A DNA stretch of 64,000 nt from Flavobacterium sp. N502536 (GCF_025947345.1 NZ_CP110011.1:3968001-4032000); one strand, 5' to 3'; shown: positions 36,411-45,043, counted from the first letter of the stretch. Numbers and translations: made by a program. Notes: a model not told the origin generated them from the letters alone.

Positions 36411-38843
36411 TTATTTGTGTATTAAAAATGGAATTTTTAGCGATAAAATAATGTTTCTGCCAGCCTCAGGAAGTTCTATTAACCTGTAAAAGCTGGTGTG
36501 ATTAAGGTATTTTGTATTGAACAGGTTTTGTACCTGCAGACTTATAATAAAAGTTTGCTGTCCGGTTTTTAACTGGGTTCCCATAGCAAGATTGAAGACG
36601 CTGCTGCTTGCCGTTTTCTTTTCAGGAGGAACGATCTGGTCCTGTTCGGCCGTAAAACGATAATCAAGGGAGAAGTACGTTTCTTTTAAGTTTTTTATTT
36701 CCGGATTGTACGTGATCCCAAACAAAACAGAAGGAGGTGGAGAGAAGGGCAGTGTATATCCTTTTTTATCTCCTGACATTTGTTCGCTGTAAAGGTATTC
36801 CGCCAGCATTTCACCACTTAAATTTTTAAAAAACTGGTAGCGTACTTGTAATTCGCCGCCATAACGTAAGACTTTACTTTGCTCGTATTCAAATACCTGA
36901 TTGCCTGCTCCGTAATAAATATCATGTTGCGAAGTGGGGTTGAGATAAATGTAATTCGGAAAATAATTGAAAAAAGGGCTCAACTGTACCGACCATTTAT
37001 TTTCTTGCCATTCCATACCAAGATCTAACTGGTACGAGCGTTCAGGTGCTAAACCTGGATTGCCCTTTTCAAATCTGAAATAATGATAATTAACACCATT
37101 TGAAGCCAGTTCTTTTGCGATTGGCATTCTGAAACTCGTCCCCAGATTGGCTTTTAAAGACCATTGTCCGGGAGTATAGTTAACACCCGCAGACCAGTTA
37201 AAACTCTGAAAGGTTCGGGTCAGGTCTTGCGAACGTTTTAAATATTGGGGTGTCGTTTGTCCATTTTCAGTGACTTCACTTGGAAACCAGTCGGTGTATT
37301 GCTTCATTTGGATTTTGCCGTAATCCAGTCGTACGGCAGCATGAAGCAGCCATAATTCGCTGATCTCAATTTTATCATATACAAATGCTCCTGCATTGAA
37401 TTGTTTAAAGGCAGGGATTAAAAAACTCCAGCCGTTAATACTGTTTTGTTGCTGTTCGGTATTTATTCCTGTTGTAAACTGATGCTTTTGAATCGTAAAT
37501 TCATCTTTAACAGCAGCAGAAAACACTTCTTTATCGTATTGTCTTTCCAGATGATTCGGAGCATATATATCAACAGGATATAGTGGTGGCATATATCCAT
37601 GATTGACATAATGGCTCCATTCGCGACGGAAGTTCTTCTGAAACCCCAGTTGTGTTTCCACCCGATGTGAACCCACCGGAAAAGAAGTTGTATTACTGAT
37701 TTTTGTATGAGTCACTTCCTGAAAAGGCATCAAAATATCCCTGCTAGATCGATCATGAAGTTCGGTATCCACATTTCGGGGTTCGAGTCCGTGAGCGTTG
37801 GCAAAAAAGCCGCTTTTGGTATAAATGTTACTGAAATATAAAACCGACCTGAATTTATCAGAGACATAACCGGTGCTGGCATGCAAATCGAGTTCACGTC
37901 CTGCTGTGTTGCGCAAATGATTTTTGTATAACGGAACGGCATAATTGTAAACCTGTACCGTATCGGTAGGAACGCGATAATCTCCGTAGTCCATGGCGGT
38001 AACCCGGGTATCAAAGAACCAGTTTTCATTCCGTCCATACAGGTTCATCGATCCTCCAAACTGTGCATTGTTGCTTTTGCCTGTAAAATCAACACTTCCG
38101 CCTAAAACATGCTGGGCAGGAAAGGGTAGCGGCTGTATGTTTATAGCACCTCCAATCGCATCAGAACCGTACATAAACGACGAAGGACCTTTGATAATTG
38201 CCACGCGATTCACCGCATACTGATCGATTTCTAAACCGTGATCGGCTCCCCATTGCTGGCCTTCATGCTTGATGCCGTTTTCGACTACAATAACCTGATT
38301 GAAACTCAGTCCGCGAATCAAGGGTTTTGAGCTTCCGGATCCAATAGAAATGGTTTTCACTCCCGGTAGTCTTTGTAAAGACTGCATCAGACTTCCGCCA
38401 AGATTTCGCTGGATAAAACTGCTGTTTACAATTTCAAGGTTAAGCGATTCCTGTTTTTTACGACGCGTTTCATAACCTTCACTAATCACGACTTCAAGTA
38501 ATTCATTTACTTCCGGTTTTAAGAAGATATCAGGAAGTACCATCGTATTTTGATCTATAAAAAGAGGCATTTCATATAAAGAATATCCGGAATAAGTAAC
38601 TGTTAACCGTTTTGTGTTTTTAGGAACCTGATTCAGAAAGAATTGTCCTTTTTTGTTGGTAACAGTACTTATATGAGCCGGATAAAGGGTAACGACAGCT
38701 CCTTCTAAAGGCTTTTGATCTTTAGAAAATACAGTGCCGGAAACACGAACAGATTGCGCTGCAGCTTTTGTAACCACAACCAAAGCAAAACAAAAGAGCA
38801 GCACAAAATACGTTCGCAAGGGACTAGAATTATTATTGTTCAT
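36411..38843 (-). CDS. TonB-dependent receptor, probably for metal uptake
   Basis: An 810-residue outer-membrane receptor. Signal peptide (ending AAAQ), carboxypeptidase-like domain (VRVSGTVFSKDQKPLEGAVVT), plug with SLQRLPGVKTISIGSGSSKPLIRGL, NGIKHEGQQWGADHGLEID and VAIIKGPSSFMYGSDAIGGAINI, then the barrel, ending IILSLKIPFLI. The plug is of the single-gene metal/siderophore type, not SusC type, and recalls zinc receptors such as ZnuD. ATG 38843 is used; a TTG three codons earlier is less likely. It lies between two DUF4625-type genes and upstream of the AztD-like gene, which supports zinc. Confidence 0.85.
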   Translation of the reverse strand: MNNNNSSPLRTYFVLLFCFALVVVTKAAAQSVRVSGTVFSKDQKPLEGAVVTLYPAHISTVTNKKGQFFLNQVPKNTKRLTVTYSGYSLYEMPLFIDQNTMVLPDIFLKPEVNELLEVVISEGYETRRKKQESLNLEIVNSSFIQRNLGGSLMQSLQRLPGVKTISIGSGSSKPLIRGLSFNQVIVVENGIKHEGQQWGADHGLEIDQYAVNRVAIIKGPSSFMYGSDAIGGAINIQPLPFPAQHVLGGSVDFTGKSNNAQFGGSMNLYGRNENWFFDTRVTAMDYGDYRVPTDTVQVYNYAVPLYKNHLRNTAGRELDLHASTGYVSDKFRSVLYFSNIYTKSGFFANAHGLEPRNVDTELHDRSSRDILMPFQEVTHTKISNTTSFPVGSHRVETQLGFQKNFRREWSHYVNHGYMPPLYPVDIYAPNHLERQYDKEVFSAAVKDEFTIQKHQFTTGINTEQQQNSINGWSFLIPAFKQFNAGAFVYDKIEISELWLLHAAVRLDYGKIQMKQYTDWFPSEVTENGQTTPQYLKRSQDLTRTFQSFNWSAGVNYTPGQWSLKANLGTSFRMPIAKELASNGVNYHYFRFEKGNPGLAPERSYQLDLGMEWQENKWSVQLSPFFNYFPNYIYLNPTSQHDIYYGAGNQVFEYEQSKVLRYGGELQVRYQFFKNLSGEMLAEYLYSEQMSGDKKGYTLPFSPPPSVLFGITYNPEIKNLKETYFSLDYRFTAEQDQIVPPEKKTASSSVFNLAMGTQLKTGQQTFIISLQVQNLFNTKYLNHTSFYRLIELPEAGRNIILSLKIPFLIHK

Positions 38844-38853
38844 TAAAATCAAC

Positions 38854-39327
38854 TTATAAAATTTTAATGCTTAAACCTTTAATCGTTTGCCAGCCTTCCT
38901 TATCCGTTAAACGAATCATGAAATGATAATCTCCCGAATCAATATCTGCCGGAATACTGATTTCCTGAACAGCTTCGAACGTTTTTTGTCCGGAAGGAAT
39001 CGTAACCGAATTGATGTAAAGCATTGGTTTTACAGGTTTTTTGACAGGATCGGCAGTACAGTCCATTACCTCAGTGCTGTGAGTATGATGGTCAAAATTG
39101 TGGTGAATGTCCAGACTGTACGAACCTAATTGCGAGTTGTCTGTAAACTTTGCTCTGAAAGTAATTTTTTGTCCGCGGCTAAGTGTACTGCATTGTATCG
39201 GAAATGCATTTGCAGCCGAAATATCAATTACGGGATATTCCGTATCAATTTCGTTTTTGTCACTGTCACAGGCTGTGAAAACAAAGCCCGTCACCAAAAG
39301 AGCCAGAAAAATTTTGGGAGTTTTCAT
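38854..39327 (-). CDS. DUF4625-type lipoprotein, short form
   Basis: A 157-residue lipoprotein (lipobox FVFTAC, Cys19, then DSDKNE). One immunoglobulin-like domain with a histidine-rich strand, LDIHHNFDHHTHSTEVMDC, and the DUF4625-like ending IPADIDSGDYHFMIRLTDKEGW. The His cluster is a likely metal-binding site. ATG 39327 gives a good signal peptide; an earlier in-frame ATG at 39357 does not. It is the first gene of the four-gene minus-strand operon and ends 10 bases before the TonB receptor start. Confidence 0.78.
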   Translation of the reverse strand: MKTPKIFLALLVTGFVFTACDSDKNEIDTEYPVIDISAANAFPIQCSTLSRGQKITFRAKFTDNSQLGSYSLDIHHNFDHHTHSTEVMDCTADPVKKPVKPMLYINSVTIPSGQKTFEAVQEISIPADIDSGDYHFMIRLTDKEGWQTIKGLSIKIL

Positions 39328-39776
39328 TCGGTTTAATTTGAGTTTAGCGGTATTCATATGTAAAAAATGTGGATTACGGAAGGCTTATTTCGCATAGGAA
39401 ATAGTGAATGAAGAACCATTTTACGGCATAACAGGATGTCGTAAAAGCATGGCTTTCATCGGTGCGGAATTCGATAAACTAAAAAGTAAAAGGTGTGTGA
39501 CCAGCGCTAAACAATACCCGATTACAGATATTGAATTGCATAGTAGTAGACAATTGGTTGACGGCAACAATCGTTTTGAATCGATAGGATCTCACGAAAG
39601 TTTTATCCCAAAAAGAATAAACTCGTCAGACAGTAGGAATCAAAATGTTTCTTGTACAGTACCAATAAGATAGAAAACAATTAACGCCCCTGAAAAAGGA
39701 TGTTTTTTGAATGGAAAGTATCTAAAACGTATAGCGGCACACCATTCCAAATGGAAATGATTTACTTTTTATTGTT
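39328..39776. other. Gene-free stretch upstream of the metal-acquisition operon
   Basis: About 450 bases with no gene I can support; an 89-codon plus-strand frame at 39404-39673 has no family features. The operon promoter should lie in the right part of this region, but I see no clean TAnnTTTG element with a partner TTG. Confidence 0.4.
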
Positions 39777-40124
39777 TTAGAAAATAGGAGGTGCTCTAAG
39801 AGCGAATAAAGACCCCTTGAAAAAAGGAGCATACGATTTAGAATAAAAATGTACATAAGGAATTAGCGTACTATTTTTATAAAACTGAAAAGTTACAAAG
39901 CTAAAAGTACCAACAGGACTGAATTTAAAATGACAAATGGCACACTCTTCATTGGAGTGATCCTGTACTTTAAATTCGCTTTTGTCGGTATGGTAATGTA
40001 CTGCTGATTTAGGAGCAGAATTGTGATTTTGTATGTGTTCATACGAATGTATCGCCGGAAATAGTATCGAAAATACTACCACCAACGGCATCAAAAGATT
40101 TAGTAATTTAAATTTCTTTTTCAT
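39777..40124 (-). CDS. Small His/Cys-containing membrane or secreted protein
   Basis: A 115-residue protein with one N-terminal hydrophobic segment (KLLNLLMPLVVVFSILFPAIHS) and an exposed part rich in metal ligands: HSYEHIQNHN, VHYHTDKSE, DHSNEECAICHF. It ends GSLFALRAPPIF, a tail I associate with small uncharacterised proteins found beside metal-responsive TonB receptors. ATG 40124 is preferred over an upstream TTG. A 19-bp palindrome lies 58 bases upstream. It probably belongs functionally to the adjacent metal-acquisition operon, as a metal sensor, store or chaperone; this is inference. Confidence 0.6.
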   Translation of the reverse strand: MKKKFKLLNLLMPLVVVFSILFPAIHSYEHIQNHNSAPKSAVHYHTDKSEFKVQDHSNEECAICHFKFSPVGTFSFVTFQFYKNSTLIPYVHFYSKSYAPFFKGSLFALRAPPIF

Positions 40125-40181
40125 TCTAATGAATCGATAACTTATCTGCAATGAAATACAAATATAGAATTCTTATTTGTA

Positions 40182-40200
40182 AATGCAACATTGTTTCATT
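40182..40200 (-). promoter_or_regulatory. Candidate Fur-family (Zur-like) operator
   Basis: The 19-mer AATGCAACATTGTTTCATT is a near-perfect palindrome (7 of 8 arm positions) centred on 40191, upstream of the His-rich small protein. Size and A/T-rich dyad symmetry suit a Fur/Zur-type repressor; the exact regulator is inferred from the neighbouring zinc-type genes. Confidence 0.45.
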
Positions 40201-40270
40201 AAAAAAAATAAAGAAAAAATTAGAAGGATAAATCTTAGGTGGTAAAGGATAAAACTGGTTTTTGTATCAG

Positions 40271-40344
40271 TTCAAGGAACGAGTAAGCACATTAAGTATT
40301 ATCACCCCTATATGCTGAGTGTTTGTGCTATTTCGTCCCTTGAA
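40271..40344. other. Possible structured RNA element
   Basis: TTCAAGGAACGA (40271-40282) pairs with TCGTCCCTTGAA (40333-40344) at 11 of 12 positions, and within it AGCACA pairs with TGTGCT, leaving a loop of about 35 bases. It sits between the SMR gene's stop codon and the His-rich protein gene, so it could be a 3' element, a leader structure or a small RNA. No T run follows, so it is not a typical terminator. Confidence 0.4.
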
Positions 40345-40389
40345 GTGACAATTGAATTTGAAGTAACTATCGTAAATGTTGTAGTTCGA

Positions 40390-40716
40390 TTAGTGTGATA
40401 CCGCTTTAAGTCCGATAATAGAACTTACCAGGGTAAAAAGAAAGAACAATCTCCAGAAGGCAGCAGGTTCTTTAAAAACAAAAATTCCCATCAGTACCGT
40501 TCCAACAGCTCCAATTCCGGTCCAAACCGCATAGGCTGTTCCAATAGGAAGGGTTTCAGTAGCTTTAATCAAAAGCAGCATGCTGACGGTTAGTGATATA
40601 AAAAAGCCCGTATACCATAAGTAAACATCGGTACCAGTTGCCTCTTTGGCTTTTCCGAGACAGGTTGCAAAAGCGACTTCAAACAGTCCCGCAATAATTA
40701 GAATAATCCAGTTCAT
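40390..40716 (-). CDS. SMR family small multidrug/guanidinium exporter
   Basis: A 108-residue inner-membrane protein with four hydrophobic helices. The first helix WIILIIAGLFEVAFATCLGKAKE contains the essential membrane glutamate (about Glu13), and the second half has GTAYAVWTGIGAVGTVLMGIFVFKE, the SMR signature. The WxxxIIAGLFEV pattern is closer to the SugE/Gdx guanidinium exporters than to EmrE, but I would not fix the subtype. ATG 40716 is chosen; the frame opens at a TTG eight codons earlier. I see no guanidine riboswitch upstream. Confidence 0.9.
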   Translation of the reverse strand: MNWIILIIAGLFEVAFATCLGKAKEATGTDVYLWYTGFFISLTVSMLLLIKATETLPIGTAYAVWTGIGAVGTVLMGIFVFKEPAAFWRLFFLFTLVSSIIGLKAVSH

Positions 40717-40790
40717 AATCGTTATAATTTTATGAGGCAAAGTTCCTTTAACTCCCGCAATAAAAATTTAACATATGATAAAAAATGAAT

Positions 40791-41354
40791 TTATTTCAAA
40801 TCGGCTCTTATTCTGCTTAGGCTTACTTGTGTAATGCCAAGATAGGAAGCAATATGCCCCAGTTGAATTCTTTGGATCAGTTCGGGATGGTGTTTCATAA
40901 GTTCCAGATAACGATCGGTTGCGTTTCGGAATTGCCTTGAAATTAAACGTTCTTCTGTTTTAATCAGTTCCTGTTCGGCAAATTTCCTGCCCCAGTTGGC
41001 AATATTAATATCGGTTTCAAACAACTGCTGCAAATGCGCTTTTTTTAATTCATAAAGTTCACAGTCTTCGAGGAGTTCTATCGTTTCATAACCTTTTTGC
41101 TCTTCGACATAACTTTTCATGGAAAGAATAGTCTGTCCTTCTTTTCCAAACCAAAAAGTAATTTCACTATCATTCTCATCCACATACGCCCGCACAATTC
41201 CTTTTTTTATAAAATAGAGCGCAGATTCAACCTTTCCGGCATTTAACAGTATATGTCCTTTAGGATAATTTATCTCACTAATACCTAGTTTTAATGCATT
41301 TTTGGACTCCTCGGGGAGTTGAAATATATCGTCAAGAATTGTATCGATGTCCAT
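40791..41354 (-). CDS. Crp/Fnr family transcriptional regulator A
   Basis: A 187-residue protein with an N-terminal cyclic-nucleotide-binding-like beta barrel (GHILLNAGKVESALYFIKKGIVRAYV) and a short C-terminal helix-turn-helix (LGHIASYLGITQVSLSRIRADL). The conserved cAMP-phosphate-binding residues are not evident, as is common in Bacteroidota paralogues, so the ligand is unknown. It lies 74 bases upstream of the SMR exporter gene on the same strand and may regulate it. A paralogue is encoded 41 bases upstream. Confidence 0.9.
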   Translation of the reverse strand: MDIDTILDDIFQLPEESKNALKLGISEINYPKGHILLNAGKVESALYFIKKGIVRAYVDENDSEITFWFGKEGQTILSMKSYVEEQKGYETIELLEDCELYELKKAHLQQLFETDINIANWGRKFAEQELIKTEERLISRQFRNATDRYLELMKHHPELIQRIQLGHIASYLGITQVSLSRIRADLK

Positions 41355-41395
41355 TGTTGTGAGATGTGAAATGTAAAATGTGTGTGGTTTGAAAA

Positions 41396-41974
41396 CTAAA
41401 TGGAAACTTTTGATTTTAGTCTGCTCAGCGTTTCCTGCGAAATATTGATATACGAAGCTACAATTTTATTGGGCAGCCGTTTTACAATTGCCGGATTAAT
41501 TTTAAGCAACTGACTGTATCTTTCTAAAGCATCCATCGTAGTAAACGACATCAGTCTGTTGGTGTTATTTACATAGGCTTTTTCCAAATACGAACAATAA
41601 AATTCCCGCCATTGCGGAATAATCTCCATCAAATGATTGAAATCTTCGTGACTGATGTACAACAACTCCGACTTTTCAATAACCTGTATGTATTCTGTCG
41701 AAGGCATTTTGGTGATAAAACTGACCAAAGCCGTCGCAATTTGGTTTTCGAAGGCAATATAACGGGTAACATCTTTTCCCTCTTCATTAATAAAGTAAAT
41801 TCTCAAGCAGCCTTTAGTTACAAAATAGGTATGCTGACTCGTTTGCCCTGCCGAAAGCAGCAATTCATTCTTGCTTTGTTGTAAAGGTTTAAAGTAAGAT
41901 AAAATGGTATTGAGATTTTCATCAGAAACGGCAATACGTTTTTTTATATAAGCAGCAAGTTGTTCGTAAGGCAT
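41396..41974 (-). CDS. Crp/Fnr family transcriptional regulator B
   Basis: A 192-residue paralogue of the neighbouring regulator: effector-binding barrel (ELLLSAGQTSQHTYFVTKGCLRIYF), dimer helix and a C-terminal winged helix (PNKIVASYINISQETLSRLKSKV). Sequence identity to its neighbour is low by eye, so the pair is old or was assembled from different sources. Tandem Crp/Fnr genes could act as heteromers or in a cascade. ribB lies upstream across a low-complexity spacer. Confidence 0.9.
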   Translation of the reverse strand: MPYEQLAAYIKKRIAVSDENLNTILSYFKPLQQSKNELLLSAGQTSQHTYFVTKGCLRIYFINEEGKDVTRYIAFENQIATALVSFITKMPSTEYIQVIEKSELLYISHEDFNHLMEIIPQWREFYCSYLEKAYVNNTNRLMSFTTMDALERYSQLLKINPAIVKRLPNKIVASYINISQETLSRLKSKVSI

Positions 41975-41978
41975 TTAG

Positions 41979-42070
41979 AAAATTAGGTAATTAGAAAATT
42001 TGATAATTAGTTATTTGGTAATTAATCATTAATCATTAATAATCAATTATTAACCATTAACCATTAACAA
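41979..42070. repeat. Low-complexity AT-rich spacer
   Basis: The spacer between ribB and regulator B is built of degenerate 7-base units (TAATCAT, TAACCAT and variants) and AATTAG units. It is likely slippage-prone. I see no promoter in it. Confidence 0.7.
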
Positions 42071-42733
42071 TTAAAGATAGTCTTTTACAAATTTACGGTA
42101 GTAAATGATATCTTCTATCGACAGTACTACCAGATCGTGTTGTATTGCAAAGCTAATGATTTTGTCCAGTTTGGCCATGGTTCCGTCTGCGTTCATTAAC
42201 TCGCACAAAACGGCTTCGGGCTGTAAACCTGCCAGTTTCATTAAATCTACGCTGCCTTCCGTATGTCCGTTTCGTTCGAGAACACCATTGTTTTTGGCTC
42301 GTAAGGGGAAAATATGTCCAGGTCTTGCCAGATCCGAAGCTTTGGCATTTAGCGCAGATGCCGTTTTAATGGTCGTGATTCGATCTGCTGCCGAAACTCC
42401 GGTGGTAACCCCTTCTTTTGCTTCGATCGTAATGGTAAATGGGGTCTGGAAACTACTGGTGTTTTCTTTTACCATATAGGGCAATTCAAGCTGATCTGCT
42501 TTTTCATTGGGCAGGCACAGGCAAACAATTCCGCTGCATTCACGTATCATGAGTGCCATGTCTTGTACGCTGATATGTTGTGCCGAAAAAATTAAATCGC
42601 CTTCGTTTTCGCGGTTTTCGTCGTCGGTTAGTAAAATTCCTTTTCCGTTTCGCAGCTGTTGTAATGCATTTTCGACACGTTCGATGCTGGTTAAACCAAA
42701 TTTTTCTAAAGGATAAGGTAATGTGCTGATCAT
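42071..42733 (-). CDS. ribB: 3,4-dihydroxy-2-butanone-4-phosphate synthase
   Basis: A 220-residue stand-alone RibB, which converts ribulose 5-phosphate to dihydroxybutanone phosphate and formate for riboflavin synthesis. The acidic metal-binding loop [13 protein letters not shown] (about 38-50), [18 protein letters not shown] and the [13 protein letters not shown] segment are all present. It lacks the GTP cyclohydrolase II domain fused to RibB in RibBA proteins, so a separate RibA is expected elsewhere. No FMN riboswitch is visible upstream. Confidence 0.95.
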   Translation of the reverse strand: MISTLPYPLEKFGLTSIERVENALQQLRNGKGILLTDDENRENEGDLIFSAQHISVQDMALMIRECSGIVCLCLPNEKADQLELPYMVKENTSSFQTPFTITIEAKEGVTTGVSAADRITTIKTASALNAKASDLARPGHIFPLRAKNNGVLERNGHTEGSVDLMKLAGLQPEAVLCELMNADGTMAKLDKIISFAIQHDLVVLSIEDIIYYRKFVKDYL

Positions 42734-42833
42734 TTTTAGTTGAGTTTTTTGAATTAAAGAGCAGCAAAGCTAGACTTGTTTCCAACACAAAAGTTTGATA
42801 TAGGTCAATAAAATCAGTAACTTTCCAATCAAC

Positions 42834-42866
42834 AAACCCGACAGGTTTCAAAAACCTGTCGGGTTT
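42834..42866. repeat. Palindromic intergenic repeat, copy 3
   Basis: AAACCCGACAGGTTT and its complement around a short centre, 33 bases in all, differing from copy 1 at one central base. Confidence 0.8.
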
Positions 42867-42976
42867 AGATTATAGAAAAAGAATTGAACTCATTTGTAAA
42901 GTAGGGCGTAGTAATACCATTTAAAATTAGTTTAGAATTGAAAAGCGGTACTTAATTACCCATATCTTCCAATAAA

Positions 42977-43006
42977 GGGGACAGGTTTTTGAAACCTGTC
43001 GGGTTT
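42977..43006. repeat. Palindromic intergenic repeat, copy 4 (degenerate left arm)
   Basis: GGGACAGGTTT...AAACCTGTCGGG retains the palindrome core, but the outer left arm is altered (AAAGGGG where copy 1 has AAACCCG). Confidence 0.65.
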
Positions 43007-43205
43007 GGAAAACATTTTAATTTAAAGTCAAACCACTACAGAACGGTATACTTCTACTAAAAGGCGTATAAATACGCATTGCAGAGTCTTTTTTTATTGT
43101 TATATCTTTCCTCTGAAAATTTTGTATCTTAGTCTTTAGTAACCTGATTTTATTTTGATTACCGCTTCTTTTCGGGATCAAAATTGATTGTAAAATAAGA
43201 GAATA

Positions 43206-43973
43206 ATGCCTTGGAATCCGGAAATCTACAATAAGTTCAAAAACATTCGATACCAGCCTTTTTATGATTTGGCGAGTTTTATTCAGCCGGTAAAAGGGAT
43301 GAAGGCTATTGATTTAGGCTGTGGTACGGGAGAGCAAACGGCAATTTTGGCCAATAAATTTACAGAAGCTGATTTTCTGGGAGTTGATTCTTCGGCAGAA
43401 ATGCTGGAACAATCAAAAAGCTTAGAAACAGACCGGCTGCATTTCAGAAAAGCCACTACTGAAGAAACCTTAGAATCGGGTGAAAAGTGGGATTTGATTT
43501 TTAGTAATGCGGCTTTGCAATGGTCGGATGATCATGAGACATTATTTGCCAAATTAATCGAGCAGCTGAATCCAAAAGGACAGTTTGCAGTGCAGATGCC
43601 GGTTCAGCCGGAAAACAAACTCAATAAAATTCTTTTAGAGCTGGTTCAGGAAGAGCCATTTGTATCCTATCTCAAAGGTTTTAAAAGAGAATCTCCGGTT
43701 TTGGACATCGATGCCTATGCGCAAATTCTTTTTGATGGCGGATTAGAAGATCTTGAAATCCAGCAAAAAGTATATCCAATTATTGCGAAAGACCACGAAA
43801 CGCTTTTCAGCTTTATTTCGGGATCGGCTTTGATTCCGTATACAGAACGTCTGGAAGGAGAGGAGAAAGCCCTTTTTATTGAAACGTATAAAAAAAGAAT
43901 AGCGGAAGGCTTTCTCAAGCTTCCCGCTATCTATTCTTTTAAAAGACTGTTGCTTTATGGTCGTAAAATCTAA
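43206..43973 (+). CDS. SAM-dependent methyltransferase, trans-aconitate methyltransferase-like
   Basis: A 255-residue class I methyltransferase. The SAM-binding motif I is IDLGCGTGEQT (about 35-45), followed by the acidic D of motif II (LGVDSSAEML) and NAALQWSDDHE, a segment characteristic of trans-aconitate 2-methyltransferase (Tam) and related enzymes. The N-terminal WNPEIYNKF is also Tam-like. Substrate specificity is not proven. Single plus-strand gene, convergent with the secreted protein gene next to it. Confidence 0.85.
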   Translation: MPWNPEIYNKFKNIRYQPFYDLASFIQPVKGMKAIDLGCGTGEQTAILANKFTEADFLGVDSSAEMLEQSKSLETDRLHFRKATTEETLESGEKWDLIFSNAALQWSDDHETLFAKLIEQLNPKGQFAVQMPVQPENKLNKILLELVQEEPFVSYLKGFKRESPVLDIDAYAQILFDGGLEDLEIQQKVYPIIAKDHETLFSFISGSALIPYTERLEGEEKALFIETYKKRIAEGFLKLPAIYSFKRLLLYGRKI

Positions 43974-43985
43974 TACGATAAAGTT

Positions 43986-44579
43986 CTATTCTTTGTATAG
44001 GATGATTGTAGCCTTGTAGCCTTTCCCGACATTCCACTGGCTTGCTTCTATCACTTTTCCTTTATCGTCGTAAACCTGAAATTCGGCTGTATTGGGTGAA
44101 GCTGAACCTTCGTTTAAAGCTTCAAAGTCAATTTTATTCATTCCTTTTACCAAAGTAATTTTAAAGCCCTGATAATCTCCATTTAAACTTACTTCAGGTT
44201 CGATTACTTTGTCATTTAAATACACTCGTATTTTATCGCCGTCTACAAAAGCAGCATCACGGTAGCGAATAGTGGATACCGCAGTATTGGTGACAAAACC
44301 TCCCAGATATTCGTTTCTTCTGTAAAAGATGCCTTCAACATTGGCCTCCGGTTTATAGAGGCTGTTGTTTTTGTACAGATCCTCGGGATTTATTTTTAAA
44401 ACGGTTGGCTCTTTTGGCAATGGTAAATCCGGATTTTGCGGAGTTTCTGTTGGAGGCGGTAAGTCTTTTAATTCAACATTTTTTGAATCAATGGGCTTGT
44501 ATTTGCCATTCACTTCTTTCTGCGCATATCCATATAAGGAAGCACCAATTAGTATAAATGTCAATAGTATCTTTTTCAT
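43986..44579 (-). CDS. Secreted hypothetical protein with proline-rich linker
   Basis: A 197-residue exported protein. Signal peptide 1-19 (ending YGYAQ), a proline-rich linker (LPPPTETPQNPDLPLPKEP, about 40-58), then an all-beta domain with VDGDKIRVYLNDKVIEPEV and ITLVKGMNKIDFEALNEG, which resembles the small beta-sandwich secreted proteins common in Flavobacteriaceae. No catalytic motif is visible and I do not assign a function. Confidence 0.75.
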   Translation of the reverse strand: MKKILLTFILIGASLYGYAQKEVNGKYKPIDSKNVELKDLPPPTETPQNPDLPLPKEPTVLKINPEDLYKNNSLYKPEANVEGIFYRRNEYLGGFVTNTAVSTIRYRDAAFVDGDKIRVYLNDKVIEPEVSLNGDYQGFKITLVKGMNKIDFEALNEGSASPNTAEFQVYDDKGKVIEASQWNVGKGYKATIILYKE

Positions 44580-45043
44580 ATTGTTTTAAAGTGTTAATTC
44601 AGACATCAGATGCATGTATTGCTGTCCGGATAGATAACATTTAATGATAGCTATTTATTGCATTTACCGAAAGTTAATTATTCTTTAATATTTCTTAAAT
44701 TGCAGAATATCAGATATAAAGTTACGATTTTTTTAGCTATTCCTGTGCATTTTACCAGGAGAGAATCCTCTTTTTGGTCTTTCAATTACGATCTTTTTAA
44801 GAGCTAAAAAATAATTGTCTAAAAAAAGCAAGCCAAAATCTTCCGTTTGGTGAGCAGTGAAAGTTTTGATTGAGCCCTTATAATCAGTACAGAGTTTGAT
44901 AATTTTAGGAGTTTATTATAATTTAAATTTATAATGATACAAAATTATCAATTTGATTTATGAAGATACCTGCCATAAATTTGTCTCATCAAATCAGAAC
45001 AACGGTTTGAAAATTAAAATTGATAACATTAAAAACTTTAGTC
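44580..45043. promoter_or_regulatory. Intergenic region with OsmC promoter
   Basis: A 464-bp AT-rich region between the divergent secreted-protein and OsmC genes, without a supportable gene. At 44953-44983 TTG, 20 bases and TAAATTTG form a flavobacterial promoter about 60 bases before the OsmC ATG. Confidence 0.55.

Larger units (their letters stand above)
42734..43205. other. Gene-free region with two palindromic repeats
   Basis: A 472-bp divergent intergenic region between ribB and the methyltransferase gene. It contains two copies of the CCCGACAGG palindrome about 140 bases apart and otherwise only AT-rich DNA. Confidence 0.6.

Noticed and set aside
37778..37795. GGGTTCGAGTCC string resembling a tRNA T-loop
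   Set aside because: It lies inside the TonB receptor gene and no acceptor stem or anticodon arm can be drawn around it.
39404..39673. 89-codon plus-strand frame between the small His-rich gene and the metal operon
   Set aside because: No recognisable features; it lies opposite the expected promoter of the operon.
40717..40790. Possible guanidine riboswitch before the SMR exporter
   Set aside because: The 74-base gap to the upstream regulator gene holds no hairpins with the expected loop sequences.
42734..42850. Possible FMN riboswitch before ribB
   Set aside because: The region lacks the conserved RFN-element segments; only a palindromic repeat is present.
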